A stretch of 64,000 nt of DNA, taken from assembly GCA_051881315.1 (NCBI GenBank), contig JBJEPQ010000045.1, positions 1-64,000 on the forward strand. Direction: 5' to 3'. Within the stretch, counting starts at the first letter, position 1, and every line of letters starts with the position of its first letter. Shown piece by piece: positions 32,017 to 41,189 of this stretch. The notes under the pieces were generated by a model. It was not told the DNA's origin, did no database searches, and saw only the letters and a list, made by a program, of their open reading frames with translations. The position numbers and the translations under genes are program-made. This stretch comes from CAG-488 sp051881315 (GTDB lineage: Bacteria; Bacillota; Clostridia; Oscillospirales; Acutalibacteraceae).

Positions 32017-32227
32017 GGGTTGTCGCAATAAGATGAAGAAGCCGTTTTCTTCCGATGCCCGGCGTATGTGTATACGTCAAATCGGAAAAAACGGCTAAAA
32101 AGAAACATTAAAGGACACAATTTATTCTAAATAAGAAATATTAAGGCTTGTATCGGTATGAATATTCCAATACAAGCCTTTTGGTTTTATTTTTGTTTCT
32201 TTTGTTCTTCGCTTAGTGCGACAACCC
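32017..32227. mobile_element. Candidate MITE with 24-bp terminal inverted repeats
   Basis: GGGTTGTCGCAATAAG (32017-32032) and CTTAGTGCGACAACCC (32212-32227) are inverted copies with one mismatch. The match extends inward to GAAGAA for 24 bases with three mismatches. The 211-base interior has no gene; it holds a long hairpin (AGCCGTTTT... at 32040 with ATCGGAAAAAACGGCT at 32081) and a terminator (32143-32180). No target duplication is obvious. It lies between the GT4 promoter side and the end of fucI. Confidence 0.55.
32143..32180. terminator. Terminator (family A copy 2)
   Basis: AAGGCTTGTA pairs with TACAAGCCTT; loop begins TCGG and the stem is extended by T-A pairs. It is the same element as at 21808-21844 and lies about 75 bases after fucI. 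Confidence 0.8.
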
Positions 32228-32253
32228 GCTGAGAATTGCCGTTTATGCGTAAA

Positions 32254-34050
32254 TTATTTGTAAAGCGGTCCGTATACCTGACAGGCACGGTAATCCTGTC
32301 CCTCTTTATCCATGCCGAAATAGTTCCAGCTTGCAGGACGGAAGATCTTCTCCTCGGGAACATTGTGGAGAGATACGGGGATGCGGAGCATCGAGCACAT
32401 TGTGATAAGGTCTGCACCGATATGACCGTATGTAGACGCACCGTGGTTTGCGCCCCAGTTGTTCATAAGATCATAAGCCGACTTGAACGCACCCTTGCCG
32501 TTGCAGATCGGGGTGAACCATGTGCAGGGCCAGGTGTAGTCAGTTCTCTTCCAGAGAGCGTCGGTAACATCGTCGGGAAGTGCGACATAGTAGCCCTCGC
32601 AGATCTGAATTGTCGGTCCGATACCCTTAACAAGGTTGATACGGATCATTGTTGCGGGCATCTCGTTCTTCGTTACGAAGCGTGAGGAATATCCGCCGCC
32701 GCGGAAATAGCCGTTGTCAGCCGCATTCCATGTTGTAGCCTTGAGCATCTTGTCAACATCTTCCTCGGTAACATCATACCAGGGCTTCATGCAAGGCTCG
32801 CCCTTTTCGTTCTTCAACTCGCCGCAGGCGTCAAGGCAGGACGCACCGGAATTGATGAGGTGGAGGAAACCGCCTGCTTCCTTTGCGTGTCCCTCAAGCT
32901 CGTAGCCTGTAACTCTCTTGACAGACTCTGCGCTCCAATGAGTACGAACATCGGAGAACATTGACGGCTGATTTGTAAGGAGCTTCTGGAAGAGCATTGA
33001 AATGCCGTTGAGAACATCGTTCTCTGTTGCAAGGATATACGGCTCTCTTACGCCGTCCCAGTCAAAGGAGGTGTTGAGCATAGCCTCGGCAAAGTCTGCG
33101 TTCGGCCAATGGTCTGTCCACTGACGCTGTCCCTGGAAGCCTGCGGCAATGGCATTGTGACCTGCCATTTCTTCCTCTCTGCCCTTGGGAAGATTCTTGT
33201 TGCCGTTCATAAGATCCTTGATGATAACCATCATCTTGACCGTGAACTCCCAATCCTTTTCCTTCTGCTCGTCCGTCTTTCTTACAAATTCGGGGTTCTT
33301 ATCAAATCCCTCGGGACAATGCTCTCTTGTCCACTTGTATGCCTTCTGATATTCTTCCTCATCGTAGATGTTTTCTTCCATTCGACGGAGAATTTCAACC
33401 TCGTCAACCGACTCAACTCTCATTCCGAGATATTCCTCGATGAAATCGGGATCAATAGAAGATCCTGCGATACCCATGCAGATAGAGCCGATCTGGAGAT
33501 ATGACTTGCCTTTCATTGTTGCAACGGCAACGGCGGCACGTGCGAAGCGGAGAAGCTTCTCTTTAACATCATCGGTGATGTTCTCGGAGTCGTCAGCCTC
33601 CTGAACCTCTCTGCCGTAGATGCCGAAAGCGGGAAGACCTTTCTGAGCATGAGCGGCAAGAACGGATGCGAGGTAAACCGCACCGGGACGCTCTGTTGCG
33701 TTGAAGCCCCAAACACCCTTGATCGTGTTGGGATCCATATCCATTGTTTCCGAACCGTAGCACCAGCAGGGAGTAACGGAAAGAGTGATCGCAACGCCCT
33801 CTTTCTTGAACTGCTCGGCGCAGGCGGCTGTCTCGGCAACACGGCCGATAGTCGTGTCGGAAATTACGACCTTGACCGGTTCGCCGTTGGAATACCTGAG
33901 GTTTTCCTCAAAGAGCTTCTTTGCAGCCTTGGCCATTCCCATTGTCTGATCCTCAAGGGATTCTCTGACCTTGAGAGGGCCTCGTCTTGCGTCAATGATG
34001 GGACGGATACCGATTACGGGATATTCGCCCAAATATCTGTTTTCTGCCAT
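32254..34050 (-). CDS. fucI: L-fucose isomerase
   Basis: A 598-residue protein, the usual length of FucI, converting L-fucose to L-fuculose (and often D-arabinose to ribulose) with Mn2+. Motifs include IGIRPIIDARRGPLKVRESL at the start, GFNATERPGAVYLA, TENDVLNG and the C-terminal GANHGASTYGHIGADLITMC. Residues for the metal site (a Glu, an Asp and a His) fit the family. AAAGGAT precedes the ATG. The fucose mutarotase and a kinase lie upstream on the same strand, with three unrelated genes between. A short palindrome (34091-34108) lies just before it. Confidence 0.95.
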   Translation of the reverse strand: MAENRYLGEYPVIGIRPIIDARRGPLKVRESLEDQTMGMAKAAKKLFEENLRYSNGEPVKVVISDTTIGRVAETAACAEQFKKEGVAITLSVTPCWCYGSETMDMDPNTIKGVWGFNATERPGAVYLASVLAAHAQKGLPAFGIYGREVQEADDSENITDDVKEKLLRFARAAVAVATMKGKSYLQIGSICMGIAGSSIDPDFIEEYLGMRVESVDEVEILRRMEENIYDEEEYQKAYKWTREHCPEGFDKNPEFVRKTDEQKEKDWEFTVKMMVIIKDLMNGNKNLPKGREEEMAGHNAIAAGFQGQRQWTDHWPNADFAEAMLNTSFDWDGVREPYILATENDVLNGISMLFQKLLTNQPSMFSDVRTHWSAESVKRVTGYELEGHAKEAGGFLHLINSGASCLDACGELKNEKGEPCMKPWYDVTEEDVDKMLKATTWNAADNGYFRGGGYSSRFVTKNEMPATMIRINLVKGIGPTIQICEGYYVALPDDVTDALWKRTDYTWPCTWFTPICNGKGAFKSAYDLMNNWGANHGASTYGHIGADLITMCSMLRIPVSLHNVPEEKIFRPASWNYFGMDKEGQDYRACQVYGPLYK

Positions 34051-34113
34051 ATTAAATTCATCCTTTCGTTGAATTATTTATTTTTTATGTAAATCTGCAA
34101 GCAGATTTTTTGA

Positions 34114-34713
34114 TTATGTTGCTCTTATTTCTGTTTCTGTTACCTTTCCGTTGCTGTCATAATAGACTCTGTATGTATTGTGAAAAACCATCGCATTGCC
34201 GATATCGTATTCAATAAATTCTCTCTTACTCTCGGCATTATTTTCAACTTCTTTTCTTCCCTCGCCGAGAAGATTTTGAACTTCGTCAATATCCATTCCC
34301 ACAAGCTCGTATTTTTCTTCGAGGTCGTCTATCATATAGTACCGAAAATGTTCGTTTATTATCCATGTCCGAGTGCTGAAGCTTCTGTACGGCTGCGAGA
34401 GGAAATAATCAACAGTCTTGACATACGGAACAGCCGACAGAATAATAACCGCACAAATTATAGCTCCGCCTTTTCTGAACTTTTTCCCGAACAGCGCATT
34501 GATAAACAGCGCCACAGAAGAAATAAAGCCGACAATAATCGGTAACACTCCGAGGAAAAATTTGTATTTGCCATAGTAAAGAGCTTCATACAAAGTATCG
34601 CAAATCAAATACAATAAGAATGTAAAAATAGATAATGCCGCTACGAAAACGATGACTGCAAGAATTTTCAGAGCTTTTTTAATCCTTTTTTCATAGTCTT
34701 TCTTTTTCCTCAA
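34114..34713 (-). CDS. Membrane protein of unknown function, BamE-like C-terminal domain
   Basis: A 199-residue protein with three membrane segments in the first 100 residues and a soluble C-terminal domain. The end (MDIDEVQNLLGEGRKE..., then VFHNTYRVYYDSNGKVTE) resembles the SmpA/OmlA/BamE-like alpha-beta fold often found on small secreted proteins. No family is assigned. It starts 6 bases after the next gene upstream, so it is the last of a tight trio with the LicD gene. It is AT-rich relative to fucI and the kinase. Confidence 0.75.
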   Translation of the reverse strand: MRKKKDYEKRIKKALKILAVIVFVAALSIFTFLLYLICDTLYEALYYGKYKFFLGVLPIIVGFISSVALFINALFGKKFRKGGAIICAVIILSAVPYVKTVDYFLSQPYRSFSTRTWIINEHFRYYMIDDLEEKYELVGMDIDEVQNLLGEGRKEVENNAESKREFIEYDIGNAMVFHNTYRVYYDSNGKVTETEIRAT

Positions 34714-34719
34714 AGTAAG

Positions 34720-35250
34720 TTAAATTTTAAAGTTATCGGTAACAAATGATTGCATATTATCTATTGTGTCAAGGTCAAAATCGCAAAACCACAGATAATA
34801 GATTTCTTTTTCAGCTTCCGAAATCCCTATAAATCCTATTTGCTTCGGATATCCTAATTCACCGACTGTAACCGCTCTGAAGACCGTTGACTTGTATTCA
34901 AACGGTTCGTTACCAAAAAAATCATTCTCTCCGTATTTTTTTACAATGTCTTTTTTCAACGATTCAAAATTTTCCGAATCTTTGATTTTCATTGTAAGTG
35001 CATCGGACTGAAAAATCAACTTGTTTTTGTGATTTTTTGTGAAAGACACATTATCATAATTTTTGTAATCAGTCGGGAAAAAATCTCCTGCTCCATATTC
35101 TTCAACTTCATTGATTGATGAAATCGTTGTTATTATTCCGTGATAAAGCCTATACGCTTTGAATCCGCAAACCGATACAATTAAAACAACAATCGCAACA
35201 ATAGACAGAATAATTTTTCGTGAATTTTTCAATCCCTTTTTCTTATCCAT
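34720..35250 (-). CDS. Membrane-anchored protein of unknown function
   Basis: A 176-residue protein with a basic N-terminus, one membrane anchor at about residues 12-33 and an extracellular domain with many Phe, Tyr, Lys and Asp residues. No family is recognised. It begins 2 bases after the LicD gene's stop, so all three genes are co-translated. It could assist the LicD enzyme at the membrane (inference from position only). Confidence 0.7.
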   Translation of the reverse strand: MDKKKGLKNSRKIILSIVAIVVLIVSVCGFKAYRLYHGIITTISSINEVEEYGAGDFFPTDYKNYDNVSFTKNHKNKLIFQSDALTMKIKDSENFESLKKDIVKKYGENDFFGNEPFEYKSTVFRAVTVGELGYPKQIGFIGISEAEKEIYYLWFCDFDLDTIDNMQSFVTDNFKI

Positions 35251-35252
35251 TT

Positions 35253-36077
35253 TTATTCCTCACGTTTCAGATACTTTTTATAATCATTTTCCGTATCAAT
35301 TATTGAAATAACGTGTCCTCCGCCGTTTCTTTCCTCAACAGGCGGCGGCGTGATATAGTCGCCGTAGCGGTGAGTCAATATTTCATCGTAGCCCTCGGCA
35401 ATCTGCACCCGAATACTTTCAAACTGAGTTTCAACCGTCTTTTCGGCATACTCGGAAAGATCCTCTCTGAAAATATTTCCGCCTGCAAGAACATAGCAAA
35501 AATATTTACATTTCCTGAAATCCCGAAGCACTATCCGATCCAGTATTTTGCAGAAAAATCTCCTCACTCCGAGAGGAATTTTCATTATCATTTTTATCTT
35601 TTTATAAATGTCCGGGTAGGCTCCGTACTGATCCTTGTAAACCAGATCCTTCAAAAGCATATTTCTGACATGAAAGAGAGCGTTCATAATCTTTACCCAG
35701 CGGTCGCTGTCCTTAACGCCCGTCATCGGGAAAATATCAATCCAGATACCGTGGTGATAATCGTATTTTTCCGATCCCTCTTCGATTGCGGTTGTTCCGT
35801 TCATTCTGATTTTGGCGATCGAAACGTCCCACATATCCGTGTAAGAATTTTGGAAAAAGAACTTGTCGCCGAGCTGTTTCGGAGCTATCCTGCAAAACTT
35901 TCTGTAATCCCTGACAGACATTCCGATGTCAATATCGTCGTCCCACGGAACAAAACCCTTGTGCCGTATTGCACCGATCATAGTGCCGCCTGCGACCGTG
36001 TAGGAAAGCCCGTTTTCACGGCATATTCTGTCAAATTCCTTGAGTATTTCAAGCTCAAGCTCCTGTATTCTGTTCAT
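35253..36077 (-). CDS. LicD/fukutin-family nucleotidyltransferase-fold protein
   Basis: A 274-residue protein of the LicD family. The signature is VAGGTMIGAIRHKGFVPWDD followed by DIDIGM, the metal-binding DxD of the nucleotidyltransferase fold; WIDIFPMTG comes later. LicD proteins attach phosphocholine or similar phospho-groups to teichoic acid or capsular sugars. The gene lies 31 bases after the kinase gene and is tightly joined to the two membrane proteins that follow. It interrupts the fucose catabolic genes, so the trio may have been inserted there. Confidence 0.88.
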   Translation of the reverse strand: MNRIQELELEILKEFDRICRENGLSYTVAGGTMIGAIRHKGFVPWDDDIDIGMSVRDYRKFCRIAPKQLGDKFFFQNSYTDMWDVSIAKIRMNGTTAIEEGSEKYDYHHGIWIDIFPMTGVKDSDRWVKIMNALFHVRNMLLKDLVYKDQYGAYPDIYKKIKMIMKIPLGVRRFFCKILDRIVLRDFRKCKYFCYVLAGGNIFREDLSEYAEKTVETQFESIRVQIAEGYDEILTHRYGDYITPPPVEERNGGGHVISIIDTENDYKKYLKREE

Positions 36078-36108
36078 TTTCTTGCACGCCCTATCTCAAT
36101 TATCTGCC

Positions 36109-37572
36109 TTACACGATCTTCAAAAAGTCTTCGTAAGCATTCGCCCAATCGCCTGTTTCTTTCGGCTCAAAGATTTTCAGCTCGGAGGACTCGGCAATTA
36201 TCTTCCTTGCCTGTCCGATATTCTCAACCGAACCGTCCGACATAAGCTGAACGGCAACGTTGCCCATTACGGTTGCTTCGATCGGACCTGCCTTTACCGT
36301 GCGGTCGCAGGAATTTGCCGTCATCTGACAAAGCAAGCCGTCCTTTGTTCCTCCGCCGATAACATGGATAACGGGATAGTCACGCTTTGTGCACTCCCTG
36401 AGCTTTTCAAAGGTCAGCCTGTATTTCATCGCAAGGCTTTCGTAGATACAGCGCATAACCTCGCCGACGGTCTGCGGAACATACTGTCCCGTCCTGCGGC
36501 AGAACTCACGCACACGCTCGGGAATATTTCCGTGAGGAACAAATTCGGGGGCGTCGGGATCAATAAAGCACTTAAAAGGCTCTGCGGCAAGCGCAAGCTT
36601 CTCAAGGTCGGCGTAGGAATATTCCTCGCCCTCACGCTTCCATTGACGGCGGCTCTCCTGAATGAGCCAAAGACCGATTATGTTCTTGAGGAAGCCTGTC
36701 GAGTCGTCAAAGCCACCCTCGTTGGTGATATTTATGTTCATTGAAGTCTCGTTGACGATAGGCTTGTCAAGCTCCGTGCCGAAAAGCGACCATGTGCCGC
36801 TCGAAAGGAAGGCAAAATTGCCGTCCTCACACGGAACGGAGGTGATAGCCGACTGGGTATCGTGACCGCAGACGGAAATCACGGGAACGGGATCAACTCC
36901 GCACTCCTCGCATATCTCCTTTGAAAGCTCGCCGAGAACCGTGCCCGGCTTTACAAGCGGAGCAAAAAGAGATTTCTTTATTCCGAAAGCGTCAAGAATT
37001 TCCTCCGACCATGACTTTGTTTCAAGGTCGATGAGCTGTGATGTGGTTGCTATCGAGTATTCGGCGCACATCTTGCCCGTCAGCATATAGGCAAAGAGAT
37101 CGGGCATAAAGAGCATTTTATCCGCTCTCTCAAGCATCCACGGTCTGTTTTTTTTGAGCGAAATGAGCTGAAAAAGGGTGTTCAGCTCCATAAACTGTAT
37201 TCCCGTAATGCCGTAAAGCTTTTCTTTCGGCATTGTTTTGAACGACTCCTCAACAAGGCCTGCCGTTCTTGTGTCACGGTAGTGAACGGGGTTTTCCATA
37301 AGCTTGCCCTCGGAGTCGATAAGTCCGAAGTCAACGCCCCATGTGTCGATGCCGATTGAATCAAAGCCGCCGGCGATCTTCGCCTTGACAATGCCCTGCT
37401 TGATCTCGTAGAAAAGGCTCAGAACATCCCAGTAAACCGTGCCGCCTACGCTTACGGGATCGTTGGAGAAGCGGTGTACCTCCTCAAGCGTGATTTTATC
37501 GCCGTCGAAACAGCCGATAATCGCTCTGCCGCTTGAAGCGCCGAAATCAAAGGCTAAAACTCTCTTAGTCAT
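36109..37572 (-). CDS. Rhamnulokinase-type FGGY kinase (probable L-fuculokinase role)
   Basis: A 487-residue FGGY sugar kinase closest to RhaB: FDFGASSGRAIIG at the start, DSIGIDTWGVDFGLID with the catalytic Asp, SVCGHDTQSAI, LSSGTWSLFG and HVIGGGTKDGLLCQM. RhaB phosphorylates L-rhamnulose and often L-fuculose. Here it overlaps fucU by 8 bases and shares the strand with fucI, while no rhamnose isomerase or aldolase is present, so L-fuculose is the likely substrate. Confidence 0.88.
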   Translation of the reverse strand: MTKRVLAFDFGASSGRAIIGCFDGDKITLEEVHRFSNDPVSVGGTVYWDVLSLFYEIKQGIVKAKIAGGFDSIGIDTWGVDFGLIDSEGKLMENPVHYRDTRTAGLVEESFKTMPKEKLYGITGIQFMELNTLFQLISLKKNRPWMLERADKMLFMPDLFAYMLTGKMCAEYSIATTSQLIDLETKSWSEEILDAFGIKKSLFAPLVKPGTVLGELSKEICEECGVDPVPVISVCGHDTQSAITSVPCEDGNFAFLSSGTWSLFGTELDKPIVNETSMNINITNEGGFDDSTGFLKNIIGLWLIQESRRQWKREGEEYSYADLEKLALAAEPFKCFIDPDAPEFVPHGNIPERVREFCRRTGQYVPQTVGEVMRCIYESLAMKYRLTFEKLRECTKRDYPVIHVIGGGTKDGLLCQMTANSCDRTVKAGPIEATVMGNVAVQLMSDGSVENIGQARKIIAESSELKIFEPKETGDWANAYEDFLKIV

Positions 37573-37993
37573 TTATTACAACACCCTTTTGGAGAATTAT
37601 ATTGGCATAAATGGCGGTTTCGCCCGTTGCAACGATAGCAAAGGCATTTTTCGCCTTGTCGTAAAAATCAAAACGCTCGATCAGACCGATCTGCTTGTCT
37701 CCCTCGTTTTTGGAAACAATTTCCTTGTAGGTTTCCCAGATTTCGGGGCGGTTGTCGGGATCTCCGTTATCCATAAGGGATACGGGAGCGTCAACATAGG
37801 TATCAAGAGGCATAAGCTTGAGAATTGCGTCAAGAATCTCAGGCACGCCGTGACCGTCAAGACGGACAAGACGCTTTGCGTTCGTTGCGGCAGGGAAGTT
37901 GCCGTCGCCGATTACGATATAATCGCCGTGTCCCATTTCCATAAGTATTTTCAAAAGCTCCGGTGAAAGAACAGACGGTATGTTTTTAAGCAC
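37565..37993 (-). CDS. fucU: L-fucose mutarotase (FucU/RbsD family)
   Basis: A 142-residue protein: LKNIPSVLSPELLKILMEMG followed by HGDYIVIGDGNFP with the catalytic His and Asp, and a C-terminal YANIILQKG. FucU speeds the alpha/beta switch of L-fucose before isomerisation. A GTG start at 37993 is chosen because AGGAG lies eight bases upstream and the family begins MLKxIP; a GTG three codons earlier overlaps the ribosome site. It is first in the operon and overlaps the kinase gene by 8 bases. Confidence 0.92.
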   Translation of the reverse strand: MLKNIPSVLSPELLKILMEMGHGDYIVIGDGNFPAATNAKRLVRLDGHGVPEILDAILKLMPLDTYVDAPVSLMDNGDPDNRPEIWETYKEIVSKNEGDKQIGLIERFDFYDKAKNAFAIVATGETAIYANIILQKGVVIND

Positions 37994-38168
37994 ATTAAGC
38001 ACTCCTTTTTTCTATATTTAGTTTATTATAACTGATATTAAATTAAAAATAAAGGGAATTGACGGAAAAAGTTCCATAAAATTGTTGAACTTTTTTTGTT
38101 GAGAATATGGGAGAAAACTAAATCTGTGCATGGATATTTTGCACAAAAAACGAACCGAAGTTTGTACA

Positions 38169-38197
38169 TTGACGAAAAATTCGTTTTGAGTTATAAT
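38169..38197 (+). promoter_or_regulatory. Promoter of secreted phosphatase gene
   Basis: TTGACG (38169-38174), 17-base spacer, TATAAT (38192-38197). The transcript would start about 50 bases before the ATG. Confidence 0.8.
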
Positions 38198-38255
38198 AAT
38201 ACATAATAATGGCAGTATTTCTGCCGAATGAAATTTCCATTTCGGAGGTATATTT

Positions 38256-39746
38256 ATGAAAAAGATGTCAACAAAAATTATCTCCGTTATCCTTTGTCTT
38301 TGCATGGTATTCGGCTGTTCCGCCATGGCTACCTCCGCAGAGGAAACAACGGATACGGTGACGAGAGTAAGCGTTGCTTTCAACGGCGACTCTCAGACCT
38401 CAAGGGGCTTCTGCTGGTACACCGAGACCTACACAAGAAGCGATGTTCAGATCGTTAAGACCGCAGAATTCAACGGCAGCTTTGCCAATGCCGAGACCTA
38501 CTCCGCAGGCAACGTTTACGAGTTCCGTGATCTCTACTGCCACAAGGTTACCGTCTCAGACCTTGAGCCGGGCACATCCTATACATACCGTGTAGGCGAC
38601 AAGTCGCTCGATCTTTGGAGCGAAAACGGCACATTCAGAACCGATGACGGCGACAGCAAATTCTCGTTCATCTCCATTGCCGATGTTCAGGCAAGCAGTG
38701 ACGAAAACTTTGCTCAGTCTGCTAAGACCTTGAAGGGTGCGCTCGATACTCTTCCGAACTCTGAATTTGTTGTCAATCTCGGCGACTTCGTGAACGACGA
38801 CACCAACGACGAGTGGAACTGGTACTTCAACAACTTTGCTTTTGCAAATATGAACACCACGATCGCTCCCGTTGCCGGCAACCACGACGGAAACATCACA
38901 AACAAGCTGAACATCAACGTTTTCAACTCGATGTTCAACCTCAGCAATCCGAACACCGAGTCAAACACAAACTGGGTGAACGGCGTTTACTATTCCTTTG
39001 ACTACGGCAACGCTCATTTCGCCGTTCTCAACACCAACGATATGTATCCGATGACTCAGTCACAGAGAAACTGGCTTGTAAACGATATGAGCAAGTCCGA
39101 TGCAGACTGGAAATTCGTTCTTATGCACAGAGCGGCTTACTCCGAGGGCAAGAACATCAACAAGCCCGACACGATCATCATGAGAGACGTTCTTCTTCCT
39201 CTCTTTGACGAGCTTGACATTGATATGGTTTATGCAGGTCACGACCATGTTTATTACAGATCGCTCCAGGTTAAGGGAGATCAGCCCGTTGCAGATGTAA
39301 CATATGTTACCGAGAACTTCAACGGCGAGCAGACCACCTTTGCTCTCAATCCCGAGGGAACGGTACACATCGTACCCGCTACGGCAGGAACAAAGAGATA
39401 CACCGTTCATGACGCTATTGATCCTATTCCCGACTGCTGCGCTTTCCGCCTTTCCACAAGAGATATGGGCGGTTGCTTCATGACGACCGAGATCGACGGC
39501 GGCAAGCTTGTTATCAAGTCCTATCTTGTTGACGACGAGACTCAGGAGATCACTCTCATAGATCAGTACGCCATCAAGAAAGATGTCGGACAGAATACAC
39601 CGGCAGAGGACTACGAGGATCTTCCGACCGACAACGTTTCCAATATCGGAAACTATGTAAAGAATTTGGTAAACGCACTCGTTAATATGCTTATCAAATA
39701 CATCTTCGTTCTTGTTCCTCAGCTTATCAAGAACGCTGTAAAATAA
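38256..39746 (+). CDS. Secreted purple-acid-phosphatase-like metallophosphoesterase
   Basis: A 496-residue protein with a signal peptide, an N-terminal fibronectin-III-like domain (residues about 37-130, ending GTSYTYRVGD) and a calcineurin-type catalytic domain: ISIADVQ, NLGDFVND, AGNHDGN, LMHRAAY and YAGHDHVYYR. This domain order is that of purple acid phosphatases, though here D-V-Q replaces the usual D-x-H/Q start. The last 30 residues form an amphipathic helix (NYVKNLVNALVNMLIKYIF) as on other secreted hydrolases here. It should release phosphate outside the cell. GGAGG precedes the ATG, and it has its own promoter and terminator. Confidence 0.9.
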   Translation: MKKMSTKIISVILCLCMVFGCSAMATSAEETTDTVTRVSVAFNGDSQTSRGFCWYTETYTRSDVQIVKTAEFNGSFANAETYSAGNVYEFRDLYCHKVTVSDLEPGTSYTYRVGDKSLDLWSENGTFRTDDGDSKFSFISIADVQASSDENFAQSAKTLKGALDTLPNSEFVVNLGDFVNDDTNDEWNWYFNNFAFANMNTTIAPVAGNHDGNITNKLNINVFNSMFNLSNPNTESNTNWVNGVYYSFDYGNAHFAVLNTNDMYPMTQSQRNWLVNDMSKSDADWKFVLMHRAAYSEGKNINKPDTIIMRDVLLPLFDELDIDMVYAGHDHVYYRSLQVKGDQPVADVTYVTENFNGEQTTFALNPEGTVHIVPATAGTKRYTVHDAIDPIPDCCAFRLSTRDMGGCFMTTEIDGGKLVIKSYLVDDETQEITLIDQYAIKKDVGQNTPAEDYEDLPTDNVSNIGNYVKNLVNALVNMLIKYIFVLVPQLIKNAVK

Positions 39747-39766
39747 TAAAATATTATAATAAAAAA

Positions 39767-39803
39767 CTGCAAGCCGTCCGAAAGGATAGCTTGCAGCTTT
39801 TTA
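39767..39803. terminator. Terminator (family B copy 2)
   Basis: CTGCAAGC and GCTTGCAG form the stem; CTTTTTATTT follows. Read on the minus strand its loop is CTATCCTTTCGG, as at 30079-30123. It separates the convergent phosphatase and glnA genes. Confidence 0.85.
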
Positions 39804-39823
39804 TTTATCTGAATTTTAAAATA

Positions 39824-41161
39824 TCAATATTTTGCAAGATAGTTGTCAATTTCCCACTGTGAGATGCTGGTGCGGTAGCTGTCCCACTCACGGCGTTTTG
39901 CCTCGATGAACTTGGTGTAAACGTGCTCGCCGAGAGCCTCCTTGACAAATTCGCTTGCCTCGAACTCGTCGATAGCTTCCTCAAGCGTGCCGGGAAGCGA
40001 CTCAATGTTTGCCGCCTTGCGCTCATCCTCACTCATATCGAAGATGTTCTTGACGGTCGATTCGGGCGGCATATAGCCCTTTTCAATTCCGTCAAGACCT
40101 GCAAGCAGGCAGAGTGCCATTTCAAGATACGGGTTGCAGGAGGGATCTGCGCTTCTCAGCTCAACTCTTGTTCCCTTGCCTCTTGCGGCAGGAACACGGA
40201 CGAGAGCCGAACGGTTGGACGCCGACCACGCAATGTAAACGGGAGCTTCATAGCCCGGAACAAGTCTCTTGTAAGAATTGACAAGCGGATTGTTGACCGC
40301 CGTTGTCGCCTTGATATGCTTCATAATACCGGCAACGAAGTGCAAGGCTGTCTCGGAAAGACCGTACTTGCCGTTCGGATCGCAGAAAACGTTGTTGCCG
40401 TCCTTGTCAAAGAGGGACATATTTGTGTGCATACCCGAGCCTGCGATTCCGAAGATCGGCTTAGGCATAAAGGTTGCGTAGAGATTGTGAAGCTGTGCGT
40501 ATTTTTTAACGACATACTTGAAGGTCATAACCTTATCGGCAACGGTGAGAACATCGCCGTACTTGAAGTCGATCTCGTGCTGACCTTCGGCGCACTCGTG
40601 ATGTGAAGCCTCGATCTCGAAGCCCATATCCTCAAGAGCAACGCACATATCACGGCGGCAGTCTCCGCCGAGGTCAACGTTGTCAAGGTCGAAGTAGCCT
40701 GCCTTGTCGTGAGTTTTTGTTGTCGGTCTGCCCTCCTCGTCCGTGTGGAAAAGGAAGAACTCAAGCTCAGGGCCGACATTGAATTTGTAACCCATATCGT
40801 CCGCTTTTTTGATTGCTCGCTTGAGAACATTTCTCGGATCGCCCGTGAACGGAGTCCTGTCGGAACAGTAAACGTCGCAGATCAGACGTGCCGTTTTTCC
40901 TTCGGACATATGATTCCACGGAAGAACGACGAACGAATCGTAGTCGGGATAAAGATACATATCCGACTCCTCGATGCGGACAAAGCCTTCGATTGAAGAT
41001 CCGTCTGTCATACATTCGTTGTCGAGAGCTTTTTCAAGCTGGTTGACGGTGATCGCAACGTTTTTCATACAGCCCAGAATATCCGTAAACTGAAGCCGTA
41101 CAAATCGAACGTTCTGCTCCCTTGCCATCTTGAGGATGTCCTCTTTGGTGTACTTACTCAT
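39824..41161 (-). CDS. glnA: Glutamine synthetase, type I
   Basis: A 445-residue GSI of the short (alpha) Firmicute kind. Family motifs in order: FTDILGCMKNVAI, DGSSIEGFVRIEESDM, GPELEFFLFH, HHECAEGQHEIDFKY, the ATP-site FMPKPIFGIAGSGMH and the Glu flap VNSYKRLVPGYEAP. It makes glutamine from glutamate, ammonia and ATP. GSI-alpha enzymes are controlled by feedback rather than adenylylation. The gene lies 28 bases after the HD-nucleotidase gene on the same strand, so they may share a transcript. No GlnR gene is seen. Confidence 0.97.
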   Translation of the reverse strand: MSKYTKEDILKMAREQNVRFVRLQFTDILGCMKNVAITVNQLEKALDNECMTDGSSIEGFVRIEESDMYLYPDYDSFVVLPWNHMSEGKTARLICDVYCSDRTPFTGDPRNVLKRAIKKADDMGYKFNVGPELEFFLFHTDEEGRPTTKTHDKAGYFDLDNVDLGGDCRRDMCVALEDMGFEIEASHHECAEGQHEIDFKYGDVLTVADKVMTFKYVVKKYAQLHNLYATFMPKPIFGIAGSGMHTNMSLFDKDGNNVFCDPNGKYGLSETALHFVAGIMKHIKATTAVNNPLVNSYKRLVPGYEAPVYIAWSASNRSALVRVPAARGKGTRVELRSADPSCNPYLEMALCLLAGLDGIEKGYMPPESTVKNIFDMSEDERKAANIESLPGTLEEAIDEFEASEFVKEALGEHVYTKFIEAKRREWDSYRTSISQWEIDNYLAKY

Positions 41162-41189
41162 AATTGATTATACCTCTCATTCGGTTTAT

